Positions 40,011-48,994 of a DNA stretch of 64,000 bases are shown here, piece by piece. The notes beneath the pieces are model-generated. The model made no database searches. It worked only from the letters and a program-made list of their open reading frames with translations, and was not told the DNA's origin. The DNA lies in NCBI GenBank assembly GCA_031414805.1, contig JANOQJ010000001.1, positions 1 through 64,000 on the forward strand, read 5' to 3'. The position numbers were made by a program, and so were the translations under genes. The first letter of the stretch is position 1; the number at the start of each line of letters is the position of its first letter. This DNA is from JAAFIW01 sp031414805. Lineage in GTDB: Bacteria; Pseudomonadota; Gammaproteobacteria; Burkholderiales; Burkholderiaceae_C.

Positions 40011-40441
40011 AGCATATTCTGGTCGTGTGCACGGGCAATATATGCCGAAGCCCCGTTGGGCAAGGCATTCTCAGCGCACGCTTGCCCAATCACAACGTGT
40101 GGTCTGCTGGCTTGGCGGCCTTGGTGGGGGAGCCAGCTGACCCGGCCTCTGTGAAAATTGCGCGTGACCACGGTATTGACATATCCAAGCACCGCGCACA
40201 GCAAGTGGTCAGCTGGATGTGTACGCAGGCTGATTTAATTCTGGTGATGGAACTGGCACAACAACAACAGTTGCTGAAACAATATCCTTTAACCAAGGGC
40301 AAAGTTTACCGATGGGGTGAGTTTGGAGATTTTGATGTGCAAGACCCGTACAAACAATACTACGCAGTATTTCAATCAACCCACGCACAGATTGAGCGTG
40401 GCGCTACCGAATGGATCAGCCGCTTGCAAAAGATGGCTTGA
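40007..40441 (+). CDS. wzb: Low-molecular-weight protein tyrosine phosphatase, Wzb type
   Basis: Removes phosphate from the tyrosine autokinase Wzc to cycle polymer synthesis. The 144-residue protein has the P-loop CTGNICRSP (Cys8, Arg14) and the general-acid motif DPYK. Position between wza and wzc is diagnostic. Confidence 0.94.
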   Translation: MKHILVVCTGNICRSPVGQGILSARLPNHNVWSAGLAALVGEPADPASVKIARDHGIDISKHRAQQVVSWMCTQADLILVMELAQQQQLLKQYPLTKGKVYRWGEFGDFDVQDPYKQYYAVFQSTHAQIERGATEWISRLQKMA

Positions 40442-40484
40442 TTCTTCGCTTCACCGTTCGAGAATTTCAGGAATTTTTAGTTAA

Positions 40485-42758
40485 ATGGACACCCAACCGC
40501 AGGGCCACCAGCCACCCCCAAGACAGGAAGCGCCGAATCAAGACGGCGACGAGCTGGACTTGTTGGGGCTGGTCGGCGCACTCATTGAAGCCCGCTGGCT
40601 CATATTGCTCATCACCTTGCTGGCCTTGTTGGTCGGCGGCAGTTATGCGGTGATTTCCCAGCCGATTTTTGAAGCCAACACGCTGATTCAGGTCGAAGAG
40701 AGCAAGCCCGGTGCCGGCAGCGCATTGGGCGAAGCCGCCAGCCTGTTTGAAATTCGCTCCCCCGCTACGGCCGAAATTGAAATATTGCGTTCGCGCCTGG
40801 TCGTGGGCGGCGCGGTCGACGACTTGCAGTTGACCGTGGTGGCGGTCCCCAAGTTATTGCCGGTGGTCGGCCAGTGGCTGTCCCGCCGGGCCACAGAGTT
40901 GTCTGAACCCGGGTTTTTTGGGCTGCCCGGCTATGTCACAGGGTCTGAATCCATCAAGCTGGGTGCTTTGGAGGTACCGGAAGAACTGGAGGGCAAGCGC
41001 CTGGTACTCGTCACGGGTGAAAACAATGCCTATACCCTGTTTGACCACAACGGCAATCCGTTGGGGCAAGGTGTGGTGGGCACGCCGCTGGCGCTCGGCG
41101 ACGCCAAATCGCGTGCGCGCATCCTGGTCACCCAGCTGGCCGCAAAGCCTGGTGGGCAGTTTTACGTTGTTCATGAGTCCAAGCAAAAAGTCATCAGCGC
41201 GCTGCAACGCAACCTCACCATTGCCGAGCAGGGCCGCCAGTCAGGCATTATTTCCGTCAAGCTGCAAGGCACCGACCCGCAGCGCCTGGCCCGTACCCTG
41301 GTGGCGATTGGCAGCGGCTACGTGCGCCAAAATACCGAGCGCAAAGCCGCCGAGGCAGAAAAGACCCTTGTATTTCTGGGTAACTTTCTGCCCCAAATCA
41401 AAGCCCAGCTGGAAGGCTCGGAAAACCTTTACAACAAATTTCGCAACCAGAACAGCACCTTTGATTTAAGCAACGAAGGCAAACAGTCTTTGCAGTCGTC
41501 TGTTGAAATTGAAACCAAGCTGTTTGATTTGCGACAAAAGCGCCGTGAGCTGGAAAGCCGGTTTACCGCCGAGCACCCCAGCATCCAGGTCATCGACCAG
41601 CAAATCAACGCCGTGTCTCGCGAAGCCAGCGCCTTGTCGGGCCGAATTAAAACCCTGCCCAATCTGGAGCAAGACTTATTGCGCTTAACCCGCGACGCAA
41701 AAGTAAATAATGAGCTGTACGCCAGCCTGCTCAACAGCGCACAGCAATTGCGCATCGTGAAAGAAGGCCGCGTGGGCAATGTGCGCGTGGTTGACGGTGC
41801 AGTAGAACCCGAAGACCCGATCAAACCCCAGCGCTCGGTCATCGTGGCGGTAAGCGGCTTATTGGGTTTGGTATTAGGCGTTGCCTTGGCCCTGCTGCGC
41901 AATAGCTTGAATGCAGGTGTGCGGGACCCGGCAGAAGTGGAAAGCGCCACCGGCATGCATGTATTTGCCACGGTTCCCCGCTCCAAAGCGCAAGACGCGT
42001 TGTCTAAAGCAATTAAGTCCCAAGCACCCGGCGTGCATTTGCTGTCGCTCAGTGCGCCAGACGACCCGGGTGTGGAGAGTCTGCGCAGTTTGCGCACCGC
42101 CCTGCAATTCGCCATGCTGACGGCGCGCAACAATATCGTCATGTTTACCGGCCCAACCCCTGGCGTCGGTAAATCATTTACCAGCGCCAACTTTGCCGCA
42201 CTACTCGGTGCCGGTGGCAAGCGGGTATTGTTGATTGACGCTGATCTGCGCCGTGGACACATTCACCAATACTACGGCGTGGAGCGTTCAGGCGGCCTCA
42301 CCGAACTGATCACCGGTGGCCACACGCTGGCCCAGGTATTGCGCCGTGGCGTCAGTGCCAATGTAGATTTGATTACCACTGGTGTGCTGGCTGTGAATGT
42401 GGGCGAGTTATTGCTGCTGCCGTCCCTCAAGCAAATGTTTCGCTCCTTGTCTTCCCACTACGACCTGATATTGGTCGACACCCCGCCGGTGCTCGCCGTG
42501 TCTGACGCGCAAGTTATAGCGCCCAACGCTGCAACCGTGTTCATGGTCATGCGCGCCGACATCAGCACCTTGAGCGAGTTGCGAGAAAGCACCCGTCGCC
42601 TGGAGCAAGTGGGCGTTACTGTGAAGGGCGTGATCTTTAACGATTTGAATCTGGACAGCCGCCGCTACCGCTACGGCTACAAATACTCCAGTTACCAATA
42701 CGTCAATTACAACTACAACGCCAAATCAAAAGCACTCATCAAGCGGGCGGCTAAATGA
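40485..42758 (+). CDS. wzc: Polysaccharide co-polymerase / tyrosine autokinase, Wzc type
   Basis: The 757-residue inner membrane protein controls polymer length and export with Wza. It has an N-terminal Wzz domain between two transmembrane helices (about 38-55 and 445-465), long coiled-coil segments, and a C-terminal kinase with Walker A TGPTPGVGKSFTSANF near 555-570 and Walker A' VLLIDADLRRG. The tail is rich in tyrosines (RYRYGYKYSSYQYVNYNY), the autophosphorylation cluster. Follows wzb after 43 nt. Confidence 0.96.
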   Translation: MDTQPQGHQPPPRQEAPNQDGDELDLLGLVGALIEARWLILLITLLALLVGGSYAVISQPIFEANTLIQVEESKPGAGSALGEAASLFEIRSPATAEIEILRSRLVVGGAVDDLQLTVVAVPKLLPVVGQWLSRRATELSEPGFFGLPGYVTGSESIKLGALEVPEELEGKRLVLVTGENNAYTLFDHNGNPLGQGVVGTPLALGDAKSRARILVTQLAAKPGGQFYVVHESKQKVISALQRNLTIAEQGRQSGIISVKLQGTDPQRLARTLVAIGSGYVRQNTERKAAEAEKTLVFLGNFLPQIKAQLEGSENLYNKFRNQNSTFDLSNEGKQSLQSSVEIETKLFDLRQKRRELESRFTAEHPSIQVIDQQINAVSREASALSGRIKTLPNLEQDLLRLTRDAKVNNELYASLLNSAQQLRIVKEGRVGNVRVVDGAVEPEDPIKPQRSVIVAVSGLLGLVLGVALALLRNSLNAGVRDPAEVESATGMHVFATVPRSKAQDALSKAIKSQAPGVHLLSLSAPDDPGVESLRSLRTALQFAMLTARNNIVMFTGPTPGVGKSFTSANFAALLGAGGKRVLLIDADLRRGHIHQYYGVERSGGLTELITGGHTLAQVLRRGVSANVDLITTGVLAVNVGELLLLPSLKQMFRSLSSHYDLILVDTPPVLAVSDAQVIAPNAATVFMVMRADISTLSELRESTRRLEQVGVTVKGVIFNDLNLDSRRYRYGYKYSSYQYVNYNYNAKSKALIKRAAK

Positions 42759-42767
42759 CGCTGCCCC

Positions 42768-44201
42768 GTGATTGAGTCTTTAATTCAATCCGTCGTGTTG
42801 TGCGGCGGCTCCGGCACGCGCCTGTGGCCCCTTTCGCGCAAGTCTTTCCCCAAGCAGTTTGTACCCTTGATCGACGGCTGCAGCCTGTTGCAGCTCACGT
42901 TGCAGCGCACCGCGCACCTAGGCTCTGCCAAAACTGAAATCCTGTGCGTCGCCGCCGACGAGCACCGCTTTCTGGTTGCCGAGGCCATGCAGGCTGCAGG
43001 CGTCACTGGGTGCACCATTTTGGAGCCTGTTGCCCGCAACACCGCTGCAGCCATGGCCATTGCCGCCCTGTCCGCGACCGATACCAGCCAGTTGCTGTTG
43101 TTTTGCCCAGCCGACCACCACATTCCCGACGCCGCGGCATTCGCCGCCACCGTGCAGCGCGGCGTGGCGACCGCCACCGCGGGTGCCATGGTGACCTTCG
43201 GCGTCATGCCCAGCTTCCCCAGCACCGCCTACGGTTACATACAGCAGGGGCCTGCAAACCCCGATGGCAGCTACGCGGTAGCCCGCTTCATCGAAAAGCC
43301 CGACGCACCGCGTGCCCAGGCGCTGCTTTTGCAAGGCAACGTGTTGTGGAACGCCGGCATATTTTTGTGCCAGGCCCAAACATTGCTGGATGCCCTGCAA
43401 CAGCATGTCCCCGATATTCTGGCCTCGTGCCAGCAAGCCATGGCCCAAGCCACAACTGACCAGCAGTCAGGCCAGCAATTCATTCGCCCCCACGCAGCAA
43501 GCTTTCAGGCCTGTCGCGCCGAGAGCATTGACTACGCCGTCATGGAGCACCACCAAAACATCGTGGTCGTGCCCTTTGCCGGTGCCTGGAGCGATGTGGG
43601 CAGCTGGAACGCCGTGGCCGAGCTCACGCCCGTCGACGAATCGGGCAACCGCATCAGCGGTGCGGGCGTGGCCGTGCAGGCCCAGCGCACCTACATTCAT
43701 GCCCCCCACCGCACCGTGGTGGCCCTGGGCACGCAAGACTTGATCGTGGTTGACACGCCCGACGCCGTGCTGGTGGCTGCCGCCTCGCATGCGGAGCAGG
43801 TCAAAGCCGTGGTGGCCGAGCTGGAAGGCCGCAACCAGCCCGAAACCGCGCTGCACCGCAAAGTGGCGCGCCCCTGGGGCTGGTACGACAGCATTGACAA
43901 CGGCGAGCGCTTTCAAGTCAAGCGCATCGCCGTCAAGCCCGGCGCATCGCTCAGCCTGCAAAAGCACCACCACCGCGCCGAGCACTGGATTGTGGTGAAG
44001 GGCACGGCCGAGGTCACCCGGGGCACAGAAGTGTTTCTGCTCACCGAGAACCAGTCAACCTACATACCCATTGGTGAAGTGCACCGCCTGCGCAACCCCG
44101 GCAAGCTCGACCTGGAAATGATTGAAGTGCAGTCGGGCAGCTATTTAGGCGAAGACGACATCGTGCGGTTCGACGATTCTTATGATCGACTCAATGCTTA
44201 G
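42768..44201 (+). CDS. manC: Mannose-1-phosphate guanylyltransferase / mannose-6-phosphate isomerase
   Basis: Makes GDP-mannose and, by its C-terminal cupin domain, interconverts mannose-6-P and fructose-6-P. The 477-residue protein starts with GTG at 42768 and shows the nucleotidyltransferase signature CGGSGTRLWPLSRKSFPKQF, FIEKPD near 170, and the isomerase part RPWGWYDSIDNGERFQVKRI with SLQKHHHRAEHW. It is the last plus-strand gene of the locus and converges on pglF. Confidence 0.95.
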   Translation: MIESLIQSVVLCGGSGTRLWPLSRKSFPKQFVPLIDGCSLLQLTLQRTAHLGSAKTEILCVAADEHRFLVAEAMQAAGVTGCTILEPVARNTAAAMAIAALSATDTSQLLLFCPADHHIPDAAAFAATVQRGVATATAGAMVTFGVMPSFPSTAYGYIQQGPANPDGSYAVARFIEKPDAPRAQALLLQGNVLWNAGIFLCQAQTLLDALQQHVPDILASCQQAMAQATTDQQSGQQFIRPHAASFQACRAESIDYAVMEHHQNIVVVPFAGAWSDVGSWNAVAELTPVDESGNRISGAGVAVQAQRTYIHAPHRTVVALGTQDLIVVDTPDAVLVAAASHAEQVKAVVAELEGRNQPETALHRKVARPWGWYDSIDNGERFQVKRIAVKPGASLSLQKHHHRAEHWIVVKGTAEVTRGTEVFLLTENQSTYIPIGEVHRLRNPGKLDLEMIEVQSGSYLGEDDIVRFDDSYDRLNA

Positions 44202-44216
44202 GTGGGCACCAGCTTC

Positions 44217-46211
44217 CTAGGTAGCCTGCGTTCGAATTGACAGCACTAGGTTTGCTTTTGTGGTGGTTACAGACATTGCTGGCGAGTCCTCTTGCAAGGA
44301 CTTCCCACTTCTCAATTCTTCCAAATGCACCCAATCCACAACGCTACCTTCAGGCTGATACCCGGGAACAACTTGCTGCAATAGCAAACGGATCGCCGCT
44401 ACGTCGTTGGCCTCTAAAGCAGACCTGAGCGTCACCAAATATTCGTCAAGCGCTTCCCACGGCAAAAAATCTTCATTCGCCTTGAATATTCGCGGGTGTT
44501 GCGTCGTCAGTGGGTTGTCGCCAATCAGCAGCTCTTCATAAAGCTTCTCGCCAGGGCGCAAGCCTGTCACGTTTATTTCTATATCGCCGCCCGGCTGGTC
44601 ATCGCTGCGCACGGTTAGCCCCGACAGCTCGATCATTCGGGTGGCCAAGTCAACAATGCGTACAGGCTGCCCCATGTCCAACACAAATACATCGCCTCCC
44701 TGCGCCATGGCACCAGCCTGTATCACCAGCTGTGCGGCTTCGGGAATACTCATCAAGTATCGCGTAATATCTTTATGCGTCAGGGTCACGGGGCCACCCT
44801 TTTTAATCTGATCCCTAAAAAGCGGCACCACAGAACCCGAAGAACCCAATACATTACCAAACCGCACCATGGCAAAACGGGTTTGCCATCCACGGCTGCC
44901 CGCACCCGCTGCCAGCGCCTGCAAAAGCATTTCAGCCAGGCGCTTGCTGGCACCCATCACGCTGGTGGGCCGCACCGCTTTGTCGGTGCTGATCAAAACA
45001 AAATCAGCCACTCCATGCGAGGCCGCAGCCAGTGCCGCGCTCAAAGTCCCCAGCACATTGTTTTTGACACCTTCGGCCGGGTTGTGCTCCACCAGCGGTA
45101 CATGTTTGTAGGCAGCCGCGTGGTAAACCGTCTGTGGCTTCCAGGTTCGCATAATCTCGTGCATGCGATCATCGTCGCGCACCGAAGCCAGCAGCGGTAC
45201 AAGGGTCACCTCGCCATCGGGCCGCAGTTGCAGCAACTCCTGGTGAATGCTGTACAGCGCGTATTCGTTCAGCTCAATCAACAGCAGCGTCAAAGGCCTA
45301 GACCGAATAATCTGCCGACACAGCTCACTGCCAATCGAACCGCCAGCCCCCGTCACCAGTACCACCTTGCCCATGATATTTTTCTGTAACAGCTGTGCAT
45401 CGGGTGGCACCGTGTCGCGCCCCAGCAAGTCTTCAATGTCCAGCTCGATCAAATCATTTACGTGCACATTGCCCTGCGCCAGTTCCATCAAACTGGGAAT
45501 AGAGCGCACCGACACCCGTACTTCGCGCATGCGCTGGAGAATTTCATTGCGCCGCTGGCGGCTGGCCGACGGAATGGCCAGAAGCACATCGCTCACTTTC
45601 AATTGATGAATAACCTGATCCAGGTTTTTGGGGTTGTAAATGCGCAGACCGTTAATTTCCTGGTCATGCAGGCGGGCGTCGTCGTCTAAAAAGCCAACCG
45701 CCTGCATTTGGCGGCCGCTGCGCATGGCGTCGATCAGTTGTCGGCCCGCTTCGCCCGCACCGTAAACCAATACCTTTGACGTATTGCCCTGTCGCACCTC
45801 TCTCAAATAAGTGCCACTCAAAATATACCGTGCCAATACCCTCGAAGCGCCCACCCCCAGCAGCAGCAACAAGGGCTGAATAAACCCCACCGAGCGCGGC
45901 ACGCCGGGCAATGCCACCGTGGTCAACAGCGCCGCATAAATGGTGCCGTATATCACCATGGCCTTGGTCACGGCCAGCAGCGCCACAGAATTAGCATGCC
46001 TGAATATGCCGCGGTACAAGCCCGAAAGCACAAATACCGGCAATGCAAATGCCAAAGAAAACCCCACCGCAATCCAGTGATTGGTGTGCATGGTCACCAC
46101 TTCATCCAGCCGCAAACACAGCGCCAGCCATACTGTCAATATGCACAGTAACGCGTCGGCCGTCAGCGCCAGTAGTCGCTTGATCGCACGGGGCAGCTCT
46201 AATAAATTCAC
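44217..46211 (-). CDS. pglF: UDP-GlcNAc 4,6-dehydratase, membrane-bound (PglF/WbpM type)
   Basis: The 664-residue protein has four N-terminal membrane helices (about 10-125), a CoA-binding-like Rossmann unit (KVLVYGAGEAGRQLIDAM) and the C-terminal short-chain dehydratase domain: VVLVTGAGGSIGSELCRQI, YHAAAYKHVPLVE, STDKAVRPTSVMGASKR. Such enzymes make UDP-4-keto-6-deoxy-GlcNAc. With pglE, pglD and pglC upstream on the same strand it should start N,N'-diacetylbacillosamine synthesis. WbpM-like use in QuiNAc or FucNAc synthesis is the alternative. Confidence 0.88.
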   Translation of the reverse strand: MNLLELPRAIKRLLALTADALLCILTVWLALCLRLDEVVTMHTNHWIAVGFSLAFALPVFVLSGLYRGIFRHANSVALLAVTKAMVIYGTIYAALLTTVALPGVPRSVGFIQPLLLLLGVGASRVLARYILSGTYLREVRQGNTSKVLVYGAGEAGRQLIDAMRSGRQMQAVGFLDDDARLHDQEINGLRIYNPKNLDQVIHQLKVSDVLLAIPSASRQRRNEILQRMREVRVSVRSIPSLMELAQGNVHVNDLIELDIEDLLGRDTVPPDAQLLQKNIMGKVVLVTGAGGSIGSELCRQIIRSRPLTLLLIELNEYALYSIHQELLQLRPDGEVTLVPLLASVRDDDRMHEIMRTWKPQTVYHAAAYKHVPLVEHNPAEGVKNNVLGTLSAALAAASHGVADFVLISTDKAVRPTSVMGASKRLAEMLLQALAAGAGSRGWQTRFAMVRFGNVLGSSGSVVPLFRDQIKKGGPVTLTHKDITRYLMSIPEAAQLVIQAGAMAQGGDVFVLDMGQPVRIVDLATRMIELSGLTVRSDDQPGGDIEINVTGLRPGEKLYEELLIGDNPLTTQHPRIFKANEDFLPWEALDEYLVTLRSALEANDVAAIRLLLQQVVPGYQPEGSVVDWVHLEELRSGKSLQEDSPAMSVTTTKANLVLSIRTQAT

Positions 46212-46262
46212 ACGGTTTAACTTATTCAGGATTTACGCAATGCCCTGCAGAGCATATTCCCC

Positions 46263-46358
46263 CGTCATCCCCGCGCAGGCGGGGATCCAGGCGCGAGGAG
46301 TGTGGGGTTAAGGGGCTTTGCATTTTTAAGGTGGATTCCCGCCTGCGCGGGAATGACG
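46263..46358. repeat. Inverted repeat related to 11230-11295, between pglF and pglE
   Basis: CGTCATCCCCGCGCAGGCGG (46263-46282) and its partner ending CGGGAATGACG (to 46358) form two 26-nt arms separated by 44 nt, with two mismatches between arms. Same family as the element before surE. Confidence 0.8.
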
Positions 46359-46381
46359 GAAACGGGTTGTTGGCGTCGGTG

Positions 46382-47611
46382 TTATTCAGTAGCGTGGCCC
46401 GCTGACGCTTCACTCAATACTTGTGCAATCACAGTCACCGTTTTGTCAATCTCGGCTGCCGTCAAAGTGGGGTGTACCAAAAACATCAGGCTGGTCTCGC
46501 CCAACTCTTGGGCAACCGGCAGCCTGGTTTCGGGGCGCCAGCCTGTGCCATCAAAAGCCTTCTCCAAATACACCTCGGAGCATGAGCCTTGAAAACACGG
46601 CACGCCTTGCGCGTTAATAGCCGCCGCAATGCTGTCCCGCGTCCACCCCGCAGCCAGTTGGTCGGGCTGCACATACACATAGCATTTGTAGGCCGCATGG
46701 TTGCAGGTGGCGCGCAAGGCGCAGTCGGCCGGGCATTGGGTGGTGTTACAGCCAAAGCTTGGCACCCGTACCGCCGCATGTGGCTGGCAGGCCGCCCAAA
46801 TAGCTTGCGCATTGGCGAGGCGCTTCGCCGTCCATTCACCCAGCGCGCGCAACTGAATGCGGCCAATCGCACCTTGCACCTCCAGCATGCGCCAATTGGT
46901 GCCAAAACTCTCGTGCACCCACCGAAAGCCCGGCGGGTGTTGGCGCTCATAAACGGCCGAATAATCCTTGCCATGGTCTTTGTAAGACCACATGGCCTTC
47001 CACAAGGCTTCATCGTTGGTGGTGACCATGCCGCCCTCGCCACCCGTGGTCATGATTTTGTCTTGGCAAAACGACCAAGCGCCTACGTGACCAATCGACC
47101 CCACGCTACGGTTTTTGTAGCGAGCGCCGTTGGCCTGTGCGCAATCTTCAATCACCTTGATCTGGTGCGCATCGGCCAGTTTCATGATGGGGTCCATATC
47201 GCATGGCCAGCCACCCAGGTGAACACAAATAATGCCCCGGGTGCGCGTTGTAACCACCCGCGCAATGGTTTCGGCGGTGATGTTGCCCGTGTTCCGGTCA
47301 ACGTCTGCAAAAACCGGTATGGCACCCGCATTCACCACGCACGAAATGCTCGCAATAAAGGTGCGCGGCGTCACCACCACCTCGTCACCCGGCCCAATAC
47401 CCAGCGCTTTCAGCGCCAGATCCAGCGCCAAGGTGCCGTTGGCTACCGCGACGGCATGCTTGGTTCCTGACCAGGTGGCAAATTCTTTCTCGAATTCGCG
47501 GCATTCGGTACCTGTCCAGTAATTGACGCGGTTGTCCAATACGACTTTACGAACTGCATCGGCCTCTTCAACCGAAAAGCTTGGCCAGGGAGAAAATTTA
47601 GTATTCAACAT
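46382..47611 (-). CDS. pglE: DegT/DnrJ-family PLP sugar aminotransferase (PglE-like)
   Basis: Likely transfers an amino group to the 4-keto carbon of the PglF product. The 409-residue protein has AVANGTLALDLALKALGIG, PLP-binding WSFCQDKIMTTGGEGG (K is the Schiff-base lysine), and GVPCFQGSCSEVYLEKAF. Unusual: residues 288-303 hold four Cys (CNTTQCPADCALRATC) in a loop where I expect a short Cys-free turn. It lies 18 nt from the PglD-like gene. Confidence 0.87.
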   Translation of the reverse strand: MLNTKFSPWPSFSVEEADAVRKVVLDNRVNYWTGTECREFEKEFATWSGTKHAVAVANGTLALDLALKALGIGPGDEVVVTPRTFIASISCVVNAGAIPVFADVDRNTGNITAETIARVVTTRTRGIICVHLGGWPCDMDPIMKLADAHQIKVIEDCAQANGARYKNRSVGSIGHVGAWSFCQDKIMTTGGEGGMVTTNDEALWKAMWSYKDHGKDYSAVYERQHPPGFRWVHESFGTNWRMLEVQGAIGRIQLRALGEWTAKRLANAQAIWAACQPHAAVRVPSFGCNTTQCPADCALRATCNHAAYKCYVYVQPDQLAAGWTRDSIAAAINAQGVPCFQGSCSEVYLEKAFDGTGWRPETRLPVAQELGETSLMFLVHPTLTAAEIDKTVTVIAQVLSEASAGHATE

Positions 47612-47629
47612 ATATGAAACAAGATAAAT

Positions 47630-48277
47630 TTATGGCCTAACCCGAGCCGGGTTGCCCGCTACGGTAGACCCTGGGGGCACGCTTCTGGTAACCACCGCAC
47701 CCATTCCCACAACTGAGCCGCGACCAATCACGATGGGGTGCCCTGGTTTCCCGTTTTTCAAGATAGCGCTGGTGCCGATATACACATGATCTTCAATCAC
47801 CACATTGCCATTGCAATGCACGCCCGGTGCAAAGGTTACATAGTCGCCAATCACGCAATCATGCGTCACATAGCTGTATAAGTTGGCGTGAAAATGCTGG
47901 CCAATCTTTATATTACAGGTCAGCGTCACAAACGGACTCAGCAGTGCGCCAGGCCCAATTTGCACATCGTCCATTACAACCACATTGGCAGCGCGCACCT
48001 CAAAAAACTCAACACCATCAGCGGTACATCGCCGTGCGAGCTTCTCGCGCACGTCACCATTTGAAATGGCCAAGCTGATATGCCGCGACTGTGCAGGTTC
48101 CATCAGCCACTGTGCATAAGTCACCACGCGATGCCCGTTAATTTGTGCAGCAGTAGGATGATCGTCAACAAATACCAAATCCCAGGCTTCGGTATGCGTC
48201 TGATGCAAATGTTGGCGCACGATGGGCATCACCTCTCGCCCGTGTCCCCCGGCCCCAAAAATAGCAAACCGCTTCAT
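47630..48277 (-). CDS. pglD: NeuD/PglD-family sugar N-acetyltransferase
   Basis: The 215-residue protein has the NeuD-type N-terminal nucleotide-binding fold (FAIFGAGGHGREVMPIV) and a left-handed beta-helix of hexapeptide repeats (VTHDCVIGDYVTFAPGVHC, VIEDHVYIGTSAIL). It would acetylate the 4-amino group to give UDP-diNAcBac. Between pglE and pglC, 12 nt from the latter. Confidence 0.87.
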   Translation of the reverse strand: MKRFAIFGAGGHGREVMPIVRQHLHQTHTEAWDLVFVDDHPTAAQINGHRVVTYAQWLMEPAQSRHISLAISNGDVREKLARRCTADGVEFFEVRAANVVVMDDVQIGPGALLSPFVTLTCNIKIGQHFHANLYSYVTHDCVIGDYVTFAPGVHCNGNVVIEDHVYIGTSAILKNGKPGHPIVIGRGSVVGMGAVVTRSVPPGSTVAGNPARVRP

Positions 48278-48289
48278 TTTTCTCCCACC

Positions 48290-48892
48290 TTAGTTTGTTT
48301 CTTGCGTTTCGCCAGTAAATTTGGTCATGGTAGCTTCACCCACTGCGCTAATCCCATCTTTAATAATCACCTTGCGCACCGTTTGCCACAATATTTTTAC
48401 ATCAAGCCACAGCGTGCGGTTGTCCACATACCAAACATCAAGCGTGAATTTGTCCTTCCACTCCACTGTGTTCCTGCCATTAATCTGCGCCCACCCCGTA
48501 ATACCAGGGCGCACATGGTGCCGCCGGTGCTGCTCCGCAGAATACAAAGGCAAATACTCCATCAGCAGCGGGCGCGGCCCCACCAGACTCATGTCGCCCT
48601 TCAACACATTCCACAGCTCGGGCAGTTCGTCCAGGCTGCTGGCGCGTAGCAACTTGCCAAAACGGGTCAGGCGCTGCGCATCCGGCAGCAGCTCACCGTC
48701 TCGCCCGCGTGCATCCGTCATGGTGCGAAATTTCACCATCTCAAACGGTTTGCCATGCAAGCCAGGGCGCGTTTGACGAAAGAGCACCGGGCTACCAATC
48801 CTGCGGCGAATCAGCCAGGCTAAAAACAACAGTGGCAAGCCAAGCAGCAGCAGGCCCAGCGTGCACAAAACAAGGTCAAAAAGGCGTTTCAT
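48290..48892 (-). CDS. pglC: Initiating sugar-1-phosphate transferase (PglC type)
   Basis: Small monotopic transferase of 200 residues that places the first sugar phosphate on undecaprenyl phosphate at the inner membrane. One N-terminal hydrophobic helix (about 5-27), KFRTM, catalytic Asp-Glu dyad in SSLDELPELWNVLKGDMSLV, GPRPLLMEYLPLY and RPGITGWAQINGRN. It probably starts the repeat unit with diNAcBac. Confidence 0.92.
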   Translation of the reverse strand: MKRLFDLVLCTLGLLLLGLPLLFLAWLIRRRIGSPVLFRQTRPGLHGKPFEMVKFRTMTDARGRDGELLPDAQRLTRFGKLLRASSLDELPELWNVLKGDMSLVGPRPLLMEYLPLYSAEQHRRHHVRPGITGWAQINGRNTVEWKDKFTLDVWYVDNRTLWLDVKILWQTVRKVIIKDGISAVGEATMTKFTGETQETN

Positions 48893-48921
48893 TGGCAGTT
48901 AACAAATTGAGGTGAAGATTG

Positions 48922-48978
48922 TTTACTATAAAAATGATAGCTGCTTGAGCAATATCTATAAGGGCTGATGGCTTAAAA
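48922..48978 (+). repeat. TAGCTGCTTGAGCAG repeat, copy 11
   Basis: TACTATAAAAATGATAGCTG, CTTGAGCAATATCTATAAGG, GCTGATGGCTTAAAA. One mismatch in the second stem (AGCAA). Lies between pglC and the GT4 gene. Confidence 0.85.
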
Positions 48979-48994
48979 CACCATGAGACGAGCT

